NCBI RefSeq assembly: GCF_037543845.1
Contig: NZ_JBBIFX010000002.1
Span: 124,001 to 188,000, forward strand
DNA: 64,000 nucleotides
From: Gymnodinialimonas ulvae
GTDB taxonomy: Bacteria > Pseudomonadota > Alphaproteobacteria > Rhodobacterales > Rhodobacteraceae
Reading direction: 5' to 3'
In this document: positions 10,668 through 19,906 of the stretch, in pieces
Numbering within the stretch: the first letter of the stretch is position 1
How the letters are laid out: every line of letters begins with the position of its first letter
Translations under genes and position numbers: made by a program
Notes under the pieces: model-generated
Seen by the model: the letters and a program-made list of their open reading frames with translations, nothing else
Database searches by the model: none
Told to the model about the DNA's origin: nothing

Positions 10668-11381
10668 ATGCGCCCTTCCGGTCGAAACCTAGACGAAATG
10701 CGCCCGATTTCCATTGAGACCGGCGTTACGCGCCATGCCGAAGGATCTTGCATGATCCGATGTGGCGATACACACGTCCTGTGTACTGCGTCTCTGGAAG
10801 AGCGTGTTCCCCCGTTTCTGCGCAATTCCGGTCAGGGGTGGGTGACTGCCGAATACGGCATGCTGCCCCGTGCGACGCATACCAGGGGCCGCAGGGAAGC
10901 CGCCGCTGGCAAGCAATCGGGTCGGACGCAGGAAATCCAGCGCCTGATCGGTCGTTCCTTGCGCGCTTGTGTCGATCGCAACGCGCTTGGCGAACGTCAG
11001 ATCACTGTGGATTGCGACGTGATCCAAGCCGACGGCGGCACGCGGTGCGCATCGATCACCGGCGGTTGGGTGGCGCTGCGCCTTGCGGTGAACAAGCTGC
11101 TCAAGGCAGGCGACATCATCGCCGATCCGATCACCGACAACATTGCAGCCGTATCTTGCGGTATTTTTGCCGGGCAACCCGTTCTGGATCTGGATTATCC
11201 GGAAGATTCCGAAGCGGGAACCGATGGCAATTTCATCATGACAGGCGCAGGTCAGGTGGTCGAACTACAGGCCAGCGCCGAGGGCGCAACCTTTTCGCGC
11301 GAGGAGTTCAATCAGCTCTACTCGCTGGCCGAAAAAGGCGTGGCCGAACTTGTTACCGCACAAAATGCGGCAACGACCTGA
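10668..11381 (+). CDS. rph: Ribonuclease PH
   Basis: Phosphate-dependent 3'-5' exoribonuclease that trims tRNA 3' ends. The 237-residue protein shows the family start MRPSGRNLDEMRPISIETG. It also has RGRREAAAGKQSGRTQEIQR (active-site arginines) near residues 70-90 and the metal/phosphate region LDLDYPEDSEAGTDGNF near 180. The ATG at 10668 sits next to an AGGAG site; the longer in-frame frame from 10554 would begin inside hrcA on the opposite strand. The stop codon overlaps the rdgB start by one base. Confidence 0.96.
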   Translation: MRPSGRNLDEMRPISIETGVTRHAEGSCMIRCGDTHVLCTASLEERVPPFLRNSGQGWVTAEYGMLPRATHTRGRREAAAGKQSGRTQEIQRLIGRSLRACVDRNALGERQITVDCDVIQADGGTRCASITGGWVALRLAVNKLLKAGDIIADPITDNIAAVSCGIFAGQPVLDLDYPEDSEAGTDGNFIMTGAGQVVELQASAEGATFSREEFNQLYSLAEKGVAELVTAQNAATT

Positions 11382-11992
11382 TGCGACGTTTTACCGGATC
11401 CGAGCTTTTGGTGGCAACTCACAACCAAGGCAAGCTTGATGAGATGAAGCACTTGCTCGACCCGTTCGGCATCACTGTGACGGGCGCCAAGGATCACAAC
11501 CTGCCCGAACCGCCCGAGGACGGCACCACGTTTGTCGAAAACGCCAGGATCAAGGCCCATGCCGCGGCCAAGGCAACCGGCCTGCCAGCGCTATCCGACG
11601 ACAGCGGGATCGAAATCGATGCTCTCGGCGGCGCGCCAGGAGTCTACACGGCGGATTGGGCCGAAACCCCAGACGGGCGCGATTTCGACATGGCCATGCG
11701 TCTGACCCACCAAAAACTGATCGAAACGAGCGCGCCCACGCCGCACACCGCACGGTTCTGCTGCACGCTTGTTCTGGCTTGGCCTGACGGGCACGACGAA
11801 GTTTGTCCTGGCGTCATGGAAGGACAGGTCGTTTGGCCCATGCGCGGGGATCAGGGCCATGGATATGACCCGATCTTTCAGCCCGATGGCTATGACATCA
11901 CGTTCGGAGAGATGGATCGTTGGGAGAAAAACAAGATCAGTCATCGCGCGCGCGCCGTTGCACAGTTGGTGAAACTCTTCGGCGATGGCTGA
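11381..11992 (+). CDS. rdgB: XTP/dITP diphosphatase (Ham1/RdgB)
   Basis: Hydrolyses non-canonical purine nucleoside triphosphates so they are not built into DNA or RNA. The 203-residue protein has the family signature LLVATHNQGKLDEMKHLL near its N-terminus. ALSDDSGIEIDALGGAPGVY carries the catalytic acidic residues, and GHGYDPIFQPDG and the closing KNKISHRARAVAQL are also present. It starts on the last base of the rph stop and ends 8 bases inside hemW, so rph-rdgB-hemW is a coupled operon. Confidence 0.95.
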   Translation: MRRFTGSELLVATHNQGKLDEMKHLLDPFGITVTGAKDHNLPEPPEDGTTFVENARIKAHAAAKATGLPALSDDSGIEIDALGGAPGVYTADWAETPDGRDFDMAMRLTHQKLIETSAPTPHTARFCCTLVLAWPDGHDEVCPGVMEGQVVWPMRGDQGHGYDPIFQPDGYDITFGEMDRWEKNKISHRARAVAQLVKLFGDG

Positions 11993-13139
11993 TTGGGAGG
12001 CCGGGGGATTTGGGCTCTACATCCATTGGCCGTTTTGCGAGGCCAAATGCCCTTATTGCGACTTCAACAGCCATGTCGCCGCAAAGATCGATCACGCCGC
12101 CTGGCTAACCGCTTATCTGGGCGAACTTGAACGCGTCAAATTCCGAACCGCTGACCGAACCTTGCAAAGCGTCTTTTTCGGCGGTGGAACGCCATCGCTT
12201 ATGGCGCCGGAAACGGTTGATCAGATTCTCTCCGCTGTCCGCGCACACTGGCCTGTTGCCAACGATATTGAAATCACGCTCGAAGCGAACCCATCGTCCG
12301 TTGAATCGGGTCGATTCCGGGCGTTTCGGGACGCGGGCGTGTCACGCGTTTCCATGGGGATCCAGGCGCTCAACAACGAAGATCTGCGTCGGCTTGGCCG
12401 GCTTCATTCGGTGGAGGAGGCCCGCAGAGCTTACGATGTTGCGCGGGCGTGCTTTGACCGGGTCAGTTTCGATCTGATCTATGCGCGGCAAGATCAGTCG
12501 CTGTCGCAATGGCGTTCTGAATTGTCCGAGGCACTGTCTTGGGGAACCGATCACCTCTCCCTTTATCAACTCACGATCGAACCAGGGACGGCTTTTGGCA
12601 CCCGGCACAATGCCGGTGGACTGAAAGGGTTGCCCGATGAAGATCTGTCTGCCGATCTTTACGACCTGACCCAGGAGCTGTGTGATGCGGCTGGCCTGCC
12701 CGCTTATGAAATCTCCAACCACGCGGCAGACATGGATCAATCGCGGCACAACCTGATCTATTGGCGTTGCGGTGACTTTGTCGGTATTGGCCCCGGTGCT
12801 CACGGGCGGATCACTCAAAACGGCCAACGCGTCGCAACCGAGACATATCTTGCACCAAAGCGCTGGCTTGACGCAGTCAAGACCGATGGTACGGGGGAGC
12901 GCGCTGCCGTTCCGATCACTGCGCAGGAACAGGCTGAGGAATATCTGATGATGTCGTTAAGGCTCGCGGAAGGCTCTGATCTTGCCCGTTTCGCGCGCTT
13001 GAATAGCGGTCCAATTGACGGCCATCGCATAGAGCGCCTCGAAGAACTTGGGCTTGTCGAGCACGCGGGTCAGCGCCTCAAAGCCACCAGGCCTGGCCGC
13101 CCCGTCCTGAACGCTATTCTCAGAGAGCTTCTTGCTTAG
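11985..13139 (+). CDS. hemW: Radical SAM protein HemW (HemN-like, putative heme chaperone)
   Basis: 384 residues with an N-terminal radical-SAM cluster motif in LYIHWPFCEAKCPYCDFNSH (Cys18, Cys22, Cys25). FFGGGTPSLM and GIQALNNEDLRRLGR, typical of the HemN/HemW family, follow. Many genomes label this family oxygen-independent coproporphyrinogen oxidase. The length and the single CxxxCxxC site placed close to the N-terminus fit HemW, which binds heme and is thought to insert it into respiratory enzymes. Overlaps rdgB by 8 bases and ends 3 bases before the convergent parB. Confidence 0.88.
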   Translation: MADWEAGGFGLYIHWPFCEAKCPYCDFNSHVAAKIDHAAWLTAYLGELERVKFRTADRTLQSVFFGGGTPSLMAPETVDQILSAVRAHWPVANDIEITLEANPSSVESGRFRAFRDAGVSRVSMGIQALNNEDLRRLGRLHSVEEARRAYDVARACFDRVSFDLIYARQDQSLSQWRSELSEALSWGTDHLSLYQLTIEPGTAFGTRHNAGGLKGLPDEDLSADLYDLTQELCDAAGLPAYEISNHAADMDQSRHNLIYWRCGDFVGIGPGAHGRITQNGQRVATETYLAPKRWLDAVKTDGTGERAAVPITAQEQAEEYLMMSLRLAEGSDLARFARLNSGPIDGHRIERLEELGLVEHAGQRLKATRPGRPVLNAILRELLA

Positions 13140-13142
13140 ACT

Positions 13143-14051
13143 TCAAGGCGCACTGAGGAGCTTCATCAAGTCATCAAGCTTCTCTAAGTCTTTGTAATGA
13201 ATAGATATTTTTCCCGTACCAGATTGCGTATTGTGATCAATGCTCACCTTTGTCGAAAGTGCGGCGGTCAAATCAGCCTCCAGCGCACGCGTATCGGCAT
13301 CCTTCTCTGAAGGGGTCCGCTTACCAGCGGCACCTGAGGCACCTGTTTCGGCAGAGGACTTTGCAGCCTTCTCAACCGCACGGACCGAAAGCGCTTCTGC
13401 AATGGCGCGGCGCGCCAGGGCGATTGGATCATTGGCGGTCAGCAAAGCCCGCGCATGACCTGCACTAAGTTGCCCGTCACGCACCATGGTTTGAATTTCA
13501 TCGGGCAACTGCAGCAACCGCATCACATTCGCCAGATGGCTACGGCTTTTGCCCATCGCAGTCGAAAGCTCGAGCTGCGTGTGCCCAAACCGATCCATCA
13601 GCTGCTTGTAGCCTTGCGCCTCTTCCATCGGGTTCAGATCAGAGCGCTGAATATTTTCAATGATGGCGACCTGAAGCAGTTCATCTTCATCGAAATCACG
13701 AACCACCACAGGCACATCATGCAATTTCGCCATTTGCGCGGCACGCCACCGGCGCTCACCCGCGACGATTTGAAATTTGGTCGAATCGTTTGGATCCGGA
13801 CGCACAATCAACGGCTGAATGATTCCATGCTCTTCGATCGATTGCGCAAGCTCCCGCAACTCATCATCGCGGAACATCCGACGGGGTTGATCCGGGTTGG
13901 CACGCAGGTCCTCAATTGGCAACGTGCGGTCCGGGCGTGCTTGAACACCCGCTGCACTCGTTGGAGTCGGCGTATCGCCTCCCGCGTCAATATCCGCCAT
14001 CAGCGCAGACAATCCCCGGCCCAGACCCCGTTTCTCGGTTGATCGTGCCAT
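13143..14051 (-). CDS. parB: Chromosome partitioning protein ParB
   Basis: CTP-dependent sliding clamp that loads at parS and, with ParA, segregates the replication origin region. 302 residues. The N-terminal RGLGRGLSALM is the ParA-interacting segment. The CTP-binding domain contains QPRRMF and GERRWRAAQMAKLHDVPVVV. A helix-turn-helix (about 155-200) includes GKSRSHLANVMRLLQLPDEI, and a C-terminal dimerisation segment ends in KDLEKLDDLMKLL. Its start codon overlaps the parA stop by one base. Two perfect parS sites lie 1.4 and 3.3 kb upstream. Confidence 0.96.
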   Translation of the reverse strand: MARSTEKRGLGRGLSALMADIDAGGDTPTPTSAAGVQARPDRTLPIEDLRANPDQPRRMFRDDELRELAQSIEEHGIIQPLIVRPDPNDSTKFQIVAGERRWRAAQMAKLHDVPVVVRDFDEDELLQVAIIENIQRSDLNPMEEAQGYKQLMDRFGHTQLELSTAMGKSRSHLANVMRLLQLPDEIQTMVRDGQLSAGHARALLTANDPIALARRAIAEALSVRAVEKAAKSSAETGASGAAGKRTPSEKDADTRALEADLTAALSTKVSIDHNTQSGTGKISIHYKDLEKLDDLMKLLSAP

Positions 14052-14827
14052 TATGCGGTCTCCTGGGTCTGAGGTTCGCGATCAAGCAACTCATTCGCCA
14101 GATCAATGTAAGCCTGACTGCCCTTTGACGCAGGGTCATAAGAAATCACGGGCAGGGCAAATGATGGCGCTTCGCTCAGACGCACGTTGCGGGGAACAAT
14201 CGTGTCGAACACCAACTCCCCTAGTGTTGCGCGCGCGTCATCCTCGACTTGCTTGCTAAGGTTCATCCGCGCATCATGCATCGTCAGAACTACACCTTCG
14301 ATCCGAAGCGCTGGATTGGCCGTTTCGCGCACCTCGCGCACCGTCAACATCAGCTGCGAGAGCCCCTCAAGCGCAAAAAACTCCGCCTGCAATGGCACAA
14401 GTAGGGAATGCGCCGCGGTCAGCGCGTTCAACGTCAGAAGGCTCAACGAGGGCGGGCAATCAATCAACACGTAGTCGTACGGAACTGCTTGCGCCAATGC
14501 CTCTTTCAAAAGAAATACCCGGTTATCTCGCTGGCCGAGCTCAATATCGGTTGAACTCAAATCCGTCGTCGCAGGGGCAATCCACAAGTCATCGACCTGT
14601 GTTTTCTGGGCAACGTCGGCAAGATCGGCACCGTCCAAAAGCAAATCGTATGTAGATTTCACACGATCCGCCGGATCGATTCCCAATCCCGTGGACGCAT
14701 TGCCTTGAGGATCCAGGTCGACGATCAAAACCCTGAACTTCATCGAAGCAAGCGTCGCGCCAAGATTGATCGCCGTCGTCGTTTTTCCGACGCCGCCTTT
14801 TTGGTTTGTAATCGCAACGATGCGCAT
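14051..14827 (-). CDS. parA: Chromosome partitioning ATPase ParA
   Basis: Deviant Walker A ATPase that forms a nucleoid-bound gradient and pulls ParB-parS complexes. The 258-residue protein starts MRIVAITNQKGGVGKTTTAI with the signature lysines at residues 10 and 15. DLDPQGNASTGLG follows near residue 40 and YVLIDCPPSLSLLTLNAL is around 120. The short form without an N-terminal helix-turn-helix is the chromosomal (Soj-like) type. One base separates it from the rsmG stop. Confidence 0.97.
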   Translation of the reverse strand: MRIVAITNQKGGVGKTTTAINLGATLASMKFRVLIVDLDPQGNASTGLGIDPADRVKSTYDLLLDGADLADVAQKTQVDDLWIAPATTDLSSTDIELGQRDNRVFLLKEALAQAVPYDYVLIDCPPSLSLLTLNALTAAHSLLVPLQAEFFALEGLSQLMLTVREVRETANPALRIEGVVLTMHDARMNLSKQVEDDARATLGELVFDTIVPRNVRLSEAPSFALPVISYDPASKGSQAYIDLANELLDREPQTQETA

Positions 14828-14828
14828 T

Positions 14829-15464
14829 TCAGGCCTCGTCTTTCAACTGGCTGGTATCGAATCTCAGGATCACCGCATCAGGATGGGTGACACTCGGCAC
14901 GGGTTCACAGATGCTTTGCCAGCGTATCGGTAGCGTTTCAACCTCTTCCCGCCAAGCGTGACCTTTTGAAAACAGCAGCTGCGTTTTCGGTGTCAGATGC
15001 GGTTTGGCATGGTCGATCAACGTGGATAGATCGCTCAAAGCACGCGCGGACACGACATCCGGTAATTGCTTCGGGATATCACCGATGCGACGCGAAAGGA
15101 TATGAACTGTGACACCCATTTTTCGCGCCACTTCCCTTAGAAAACCGCACTTTCTGATGTCACTCTCGACCAATGTCACACGATAGTCGGGATCGTTTTC
15201 GGTGCCCATGGCCGCAATCACCAAGCCCGGAAAACCACCGCCCGACCCGAGATCAAGCCAGTTCGTTGAATAACGTGGTGCGATCTGGAAAAGCTGTGCC
15301 GAATCGACAAAGTGCCTGCTCCATGCCTCATCCAAGGTTGCTGGCGCGACTAGATTGACCGTGCGCTGCCACTTTTGAAGGAGGTCGTAATAGACCTGTA
15401 GCCGCTCCAATGTTTCACGTGAAACATGATGTGCCAGCCAAGCTTTGGCGTCTTCTTCGGTCAC
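14829..15464 (-). CDS. rsmG: 16S rRNA (guanine-N7)-methyltransferase RsmG (GidB)
   Basis: Methylates a guanine in 16S rRNA (G527 in E. coli) with S-adenosylmethionine. 211 residues. The SAM-binding loop is NWLDLGSGGGFPGLVIAAMG near residues 70-90, and LVESDIRKCGFLREV follows. Residues 13-18 (HVSRET) are encoded by a perfect parS site, so this stretch is constrained both as protein and as a ParB target. The start overlaps the mnmG stop by 4 bases. RsmG in the origin-proximal gid-par block is a conserved arrangement. Confidence 0.96.
   Translation of the reverse strand: MTEEDAKAWLAHHVSRETLERLQVYYDLLQKWQRTVNLVAPATLDEAWSRHFVDSAQLFQIAPRYSTNWLDLGSGGGFPGLVIAAMGTENDPDYRVTLVESDIRKCGFLREVARKMGVTVHILSRRIGDIPKQLPDVVSARALSDLSTLIDHAKPHLTPKTQLLFSKGHAWREEVETLPIRWQSICEPVPSVTHPDAVILRFDTSQLKDEA
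15411..15426. other. parS: parS site 1 (ParB-binding palindrome) inside rsmG
   Basis: A perfect 16-bp palindrome, TGTTTCACGTGAAACA, identical to the general bacterial parS consensus. It lies in codons 13-18 of rsmG (VSRET region). With parA-parB 0.6 kb downstream and a second identical site near 17.3 kb, it is very probably the ParB loading site. Confidence 0.93.
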
Positions 15465-17335
15465 GCCGATTTCCGATCAATCTTCCGCAGCTGCGTCAAG
15501 ATTAAGGCAAGTGCCGCTGGAGTCATCCCATCGATCCGGCCGGCCTGAGCAAGCGTTGCAGGTTGTACTCGCGATAACTTCGACCGCAATTCGTTCGACA
15601 ATCCGATCACGTCCTCATAGGCAAAATCACCGGGAATTTGCTTTGCCTCATCGCGCTCCAACGCTTGCGCATCCCTCTGCTGGCGCGCAACGTAAGTCGC
15701 ATAGGTCGCCTCTATCTTAAGCTGCTTCGCAGTCGATGCATCCAAATCCTTGATCCTCGGCGCAATCGGCGCAAGATCGAAAACCTGAACATCCGGAAAC
15801 GCAAGATATTCCATACCTGTGCGGCGCTTACCGTCTGCATTAACCGAAATTCCGGCTTCATTCGCCTCCTTGGGTGTTGCGGTAAACCCACCAAGAAGCT
15901 CCCGACCCTTTTCCAATCGGTCCATCTTGGCCTCAAACACCGTCCGGCGCTCTTGGTCGATAAGTCCCAGATCAGAAGCAATCGGCGTCAATCGCTCATC
16001 GGCATTGTCGGCACGAAGCGACAATCGGTACTCCGCACGCGAGGTAAACATTCGGTAAGGCTCAGCCACTCCACGCGTGATCAGGTCGTCGATCATTACT
16101 CCGATGTAGCTTTCTCGGCGCCTAAAGTGCACCGCATCGCGCCCCTGAGACTCCAAAGCGGCGGACAAACCGGCCACCAACCCTTGCGCCGCCGCCTCTT
16201 CATATCCCGTTGTCCCATTGATTTGACCCGCTAGATACAACCCGGGACAGGCGCGAAGCTCCAGCTGAGCTGACAAGCAAGTCGGATCCACGTAATCATA
16301 TTCAATTGCATAACCCGGCTGCAGTATCTCAGCCGCCTCCAGGCCAGCGATCGACCGCACATAGGCGTCTTGCACATCCTCTGGAAGCGACGTTGAGATC
16401 CCATTTGGATAGACGACATCCGAAGTCAGACCTTCAGGCTCCAGGAAAATCTGGTGTGACTCCTTATCACTGAACCGAACGATCTTGTCTTCAATCGACG
16501 GACAATACCGCGGCCCCACACCTTCGATCATGCCCCCATACATCGCGGAACGGGACAGGTTTTTCTCTATGATGTCATGCGTTCGACTATTGGTATGCGT
16601 GATCCCACAAGCAACTTGCCGCGCCTGAACCCTGTTGGTCAGGAATGAAAAAAACGTTGGATCCTCATCCGCTTTCTGTTCCTGGAGTATATCCCAGTTG
16701 ATAGAGCTGCTTTTTATGCGGGGCGGGGTTCCCGTCTTGAGGCGCCCCATAGGAAGGCTCATCGCGTCCATCCGCTCCGCAAGCTTAACAGCAGGGCGAT
16801 CCCCCATACGGCCGCCTTCGATTTTCCGGTCCCCGATATGGATAATCCCGCGCAGAAACGTGCCCGTCGTCAGAACCACAGCACGCGCACCGACCTCACT
16901 ACCGTCTGCCAAGGTGACGCCAACGGAGCGGCCGTCATGTACAAGCAGATCAGCAACCTCGCCCTCAATCAACGTAAGGTCATCCAACACGGCAACATGA
17001 TCCTGGATGGCCTGAGCGTACAGAACCCGGTCCGATTGCGTTCGCGGGCCCTGCACCGCTGCACCTTTTCGCCGGTTTAGCAAACGATACTGGATACCGG
17101 ATGCATCAGCAGCACGGCCCATGACACCGCCGAGCGCGTCAATCTCACGTACCAGATGGCCCTTCCCCAAACCACCAATCGCTGGATTACAGGACATGAC
17201 TCCAAGATCAGCCTGTCGCAAAGTGACCAGTGCAGTGCGCGCACCAGCCCGCCGAGCCGCGTCGGCGGCTTCCACGCCAGCATGGCCTCCACCAACGACA
17301 ACAACATCGAAGCTTGGATGTTTCACGTGAAACAC
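15461..17335 (-). CDS. mnmG: tRNA uridine-5-carboxymethylaminomethyl modification enzyme MnmG (GidA)
   Basis: FAD enzyme that, with MnmE, modifies the wobble uridine of several tRNAs. The N-terminal FAD loop is VVVVGGGHAGVEAADAARR and the signature GDRKIEGGRMGDRPAVKL is around residue 170. AGQINGTTGYEEAAAQG follows near 370. The start is taken as the GTG at 17335 (624 residues, MFHVKH start). It has GGGA seven bases upstream and lies 2 bases after the mnmE stop. A TTG at 17353 would add six residues and has no ribosome site. The first six codons are a parS site. Confidence 0.95.
   Translation of the reverse strand: MFHVKHPSFDVVVVGGGHAGVEAADAARRAGARTALVTLRQADLGVMSCNPAIGGLGKGHLVREIDALGGVMGRAADASGIQYRLLNRRKGAAVQGPRTQSDRVLYAQAIQDHVAVLDDLTLIEGEVADLLVHDGRSVGVTLADGSEVGARAVVLTTGTFLRGIIHIGDRKIEGGRMGDRPAVKLAERMDAMSLPMGRLKTGTPPRIKSSSINWDILQEQKADEDPTFFSFLTNRVQARQVACGITHTNSRTHDIIEKNLSRSAMYGGMIEGVGPRYCPSIEDKIVRFSDKESHQIFLEPEGLTSDVVYPNGISTSLPEDVQDAYVRSIAGLEAAEILQPGYAIEYDYVDPTCLSAQLELRACPGLYLAGQINGTTGYEEAAAQGLVAGLSAALESQGRDAVHFRRRESYIGVMIDDLITRGVAEPYRMFTSRAEYRLSLRADNADERLTPIASDLGLIDQERRTVFEAKMDRLEKGRELLGGFTATPKEANEAGISVNADGKRRTGMEYLAFPDVQVFDLAPIAPRIKDLDASTAKQLKIEATYATYVARQQRDAQALERDEAKQIPGDFAYEDVIGLSNELRSKLSRVQPATLAQAGRIDGMTPAALALILTQLRKIDRKSA
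17319..17334. other. parS: parS site 2 inside the mnmG start
   Basis: A second exact TGTTTCACGTGAAACA. It begins within the mnmG start codon (minus strand GTG at 17335-17333) and spells residues FHVKH. It is 1.9 kb from site 1. The N-terminal FHVKH is widespread in alphaproteobacterial MnmG, suggesting the site is ancient. Confidence 0.93.
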
Positions 17336-17337
17336 TC

Positions 17338-18618
17338 CTATTTCCCGATACAAAACCGAGAGAAAATTTCGCCAAGGATATTCTCTACATCAACGCGACC
17401 AATTACCGAGTCAAGCGCCCGCAGCCCATCTTGAATATGCTCCGCCACAATCTCAACTTCGCCAACGCCACGCATAACCTCACCCGCCGCGATAAACTCC
17501 GATCTCGCACGCTGCATTCCGCCTCTTTGTCGCGCCGAGATCGTAGCTCGAACCTGCACCACGCGTTCCGACAAAAGTGCGGACACATCGGAGATGAGAC
17601 GATCAAGGCCCTCTCCCGTCAGACCAGATACACCACCTGCGCCGGTCACATCGGCCTTCGCTCCGTAGGTGAGATCAATCTTGTCCTGAAGTCGCGCCGG
17701 AAGCTCAAACCCGTTGGATGCCAAAAGAATCCTCAGATCCGCATCTATCGCGCGATCTATCGCACGAGACACACCAATCTTTTCCACCTCATCCGCCGTT
17801 TCACGCAAACCGGCGGTGTCCAAAAACGTTACTGCAAGCCCGGCAATATCCAACCGAGCCTCTATGATATCACGCGTCGTGCCGGCCACATTGGACGTAA
17901 TCGCGATATCGCGGCCTGCCAGAGCGTTGAGCAATGTTGATTTACCTGCATTCGGTGCACCAAGAATAGCGACCTCAAAGCCATCCCGAACCCGTTCTGC
18001 AATATGGGACCCGTCAATTTCCGCGGTAAGCTCGCTATTCAGCTGATCCAAGAGATCCAGAACCTCCGGTGCTACATTCACAGGAACCTCTTCATCCGCA
18101 AAATCAATCGTCGCGGTTACAAGCGCGGCTGCTCGAAGTCCAGTAGCCCGTAAGTCATTCATTTTCTTCGACAAAGCACCGGAAAACACGTGCTGCGCCT
18201 GAAGTCGTTGCGCTTCCGTTTCCGCCTCAACCAGGTCGCCAAGACCTTCGACCTGCGCAAGATCAAGCTGGTCGTTCATAAGCGCTCGCTTGGTGAACTC
18301 GCCAGCCTCCGCTTCCCGCGCCAGCCCGGTCGCCATGATCCGACGCTCAACAGCCCGGATGACGGCTACACTGCCGTGCAAGTGAAGCTCCAGAACGTCC
18401 TCTCCGGTAAAACTGTTGGGCCCCTCAAAGACAAGCACCAAAGCCTGGTCAAGGATCGCGCCGTCTTCCGACATGACAACCCGCAAACCATGACGCCCCG
18501 CGCCCGGCAAGCTCCCACACAGCGCGCACCCGATGGCAAACGCCTCCGGTCCAGACACCCGCATGATTGCAACGCCCGCCTTCCCCCGGGCCGTTGCCAG
18601 GGCGAAAATGGTCTGCAT
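17338..18618 (-). CDS. mnmE: tRNA modification GTPase MnmE (TrmE)
   Basis: Partner of MnmG in wobble-uridine modification. The 426-residue protein has a tetrahydrofolate-binding N-terminal domain (MQTIFALATARGKAGV) and a helical domain. It also has an inserted G domain with P-loop GAPNAGKSTLLNALAG near residue 220, and switch region FLDTAGLRETADEVEKIG. The C-terminal catalytic CIGK is intact. The ATG at 18618 is preferred over the GTG just before it because AAAGGG stands at the best distance. It follows rho by 16 bases. Confidence 0.96.
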   Translation of the reverse strand: MQTIFALATARGKAGVAIMRVSGPEAFAIGCALCGSLPGAGRHGLRVVMSEDGAILDQALVLVFEGPNSFTGEDVLELHLHGSVAVIRAVERRIMATGLAREAEAGEFTKRALMNDQLDLAQVEGLGDLVEAETEAQRLQAQHVFSGALSKKMNDLRATGLRAAALVTATIDFADEEVPVNVAPEVLDLLDQLNSELTAEIDGSHIAERVRDGFEVAILGAPNAGKSTLLNALAGRDIAITSNVAGTTRDIIEARLDIAGLAVTFLDTAGLRETADEVEKIGVSRAIDRAIDADLRILLASNGFELPARLQDKIDLTYGAKADVTGAGGVSGLTGEGLDRLISDVSALLSERVVQVRATISARQRGGMQRARSEFIAAGEVMRGVGEVEIVAEHIQDGLRALDSVIGRVDVENILGEIFSRFCIGK

Positions 18619-18634
18619 CACATCACCCTTTGGT

Positions 18635-19906
18635 TCAGGTATTCATGGAATCGAAGAATTCCGAATTCGTTTTCGTCTGTTTCAACTTCGAAATCAGAAA
18701 CTCGATGGCATCCGTCGTCCCCATCGGGTTCAGAATCCGGCGCAGCACGAAGGTCTTCTGCAGATCACCCTTATCGACGAGCAGATCTTCCTTCCGCGTC
18801 CCCGACTTGAGAATATCCATCGCCGGATACACTCGCTTGTCCGCAATCTTGCGGTCCAGAACGATCTCGCTGTTACCGGTGCCTTTGAATTCTTCGAAGA
18901 TCACCTCGTCCATCCGGCTGCCGGTATCGATAAGCGCCGTCGCAATAATGGTCAGCGATCCACCTTCTTCGATGTTTCGCGCGGCACCAAAGAAACGCTT
19001 TGGACGCTGTAGCGCGTTGGCATCAACACCACCGGTCAAAACCTTGCCCGACGACGGGACAACGGTGTTGAACGCACGGCCCAGACGCGTGATTGAATCC
19101 AGCAAGATCACCACGTCCCGCTTATGCTCCACCAAACGCTTGGCCTTTTCGATTACCATTTCCGACACCGCCACGTGGCGCGTTGCAGGTTCATCGAAGG
19201 TCGACGAAATCACTTCGCCCTTCACCGACCGCTGCATATCGGTAACTTCCTCGGGCCGTTCATCGATCAGCAAAACAATCAGGTAACATTCAGGATGGTT
19301 GCTCTCGATGGAATTGGCGATGTTCTGCAACAGAACCGTCTTACCCGTCCTCGGCGGCGCCACGATCAGGCTCCGCTGGCCTTTCCCGATCGGTGAAACA
19401 AGGTCGATGATTCGCGCCGAGCGATCCTTGATCGTCGGGTCCTCGATCTCCATCGTCAGGCGTTCATCGGGATAAAGCGGGGTCAGGTTGTCGAACGCCA
19501 CCTTGTGCCGAGCCTTTTCCGGTGCCTCAAAATTGATCAATGACACATTCACCAGGCAGAAATACCGCTCACTCTCCTTAGGGGCGGTGATAACGCCCTC
19601 GACCGTATCGCCCGTGCGAAGCGAATGCTGACGGATCATATCAGGCGAGACGTAGATATCATCTGGGCCCGGCAGGTAATTCGCTTCAGGGCTGCGCAGG
19701 AATCCGAACCCGTCTTGAAGCACCTCAAGAACACCGTCACCGGAGATTTCCCATCCTTCCTCAGCACGCTCCCGCAGGATCTCGAACATCATGTCGCCCT
19801 TGCGCATGGTCGAGGCATTTTCGATCTCAAGCTCTTCCGCCATAGACAAAAGGTCTTTTGGGGATTTCGCTTTCAGATCAGCAAGGCTCAGGGATTCAGT
19901 TGTCAT
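18635..19906 (-). CDS. rho: Transcription termination factor Rho
   Basis: Hexameric RNA-dependent ATPase helicase that ends transcripts. 423 residues, the compact form without an inserted N-terminal region. The RNA-binding OSB domain contains GVLEVLQDGFGFLRSPEANY near residues 60-80. Walker A PPRTGKTVLLQNIA and ERPEEVTDM follow, and the Q-loop region is SKLKQTKTNSEFFDS at the end. First gene of the rho-mnmE-mnmG-rsmG-parA-parB run, transcribed away from the candidate origin. Confidence 0.97.
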   Translation of the reverse strand: MTTESLSLADLKAKSPKDLLSMAEELEIENASTMRKGDMMFEILRERAEEGWEISGDGVLEVLQDGFGFLRSPEANYLPGPDDIYVSPDMIRQHSLRTGDTVEGVITAPKESERYFCLVNVSLINFEAPEKARHKVAFDNLTPLYPDERLTMEIEDPTIKDRSARIIDLVSPIGKGQRSLIVAPPRTGKTVLLQNIANSIESNHPECYLIVLLIDERPEEVTDMQRSVKGEVISSTFDEPATRHVAVSEMVIEKAKRLVEHKRDVVILLDSITRLGRAFNTVVPSSGKVLTGGVDANALQRPKRFFGAARNIEEGGSLTIIATALIDTGSRMDEVIFEEFKGTGNSEIVLDRKIADKRVYPAMDILKSGTRKEDLLVDKGDLQKTFVLRRILNPMGTTDAIEFLISKLKQTKTNSEFFDSMNT

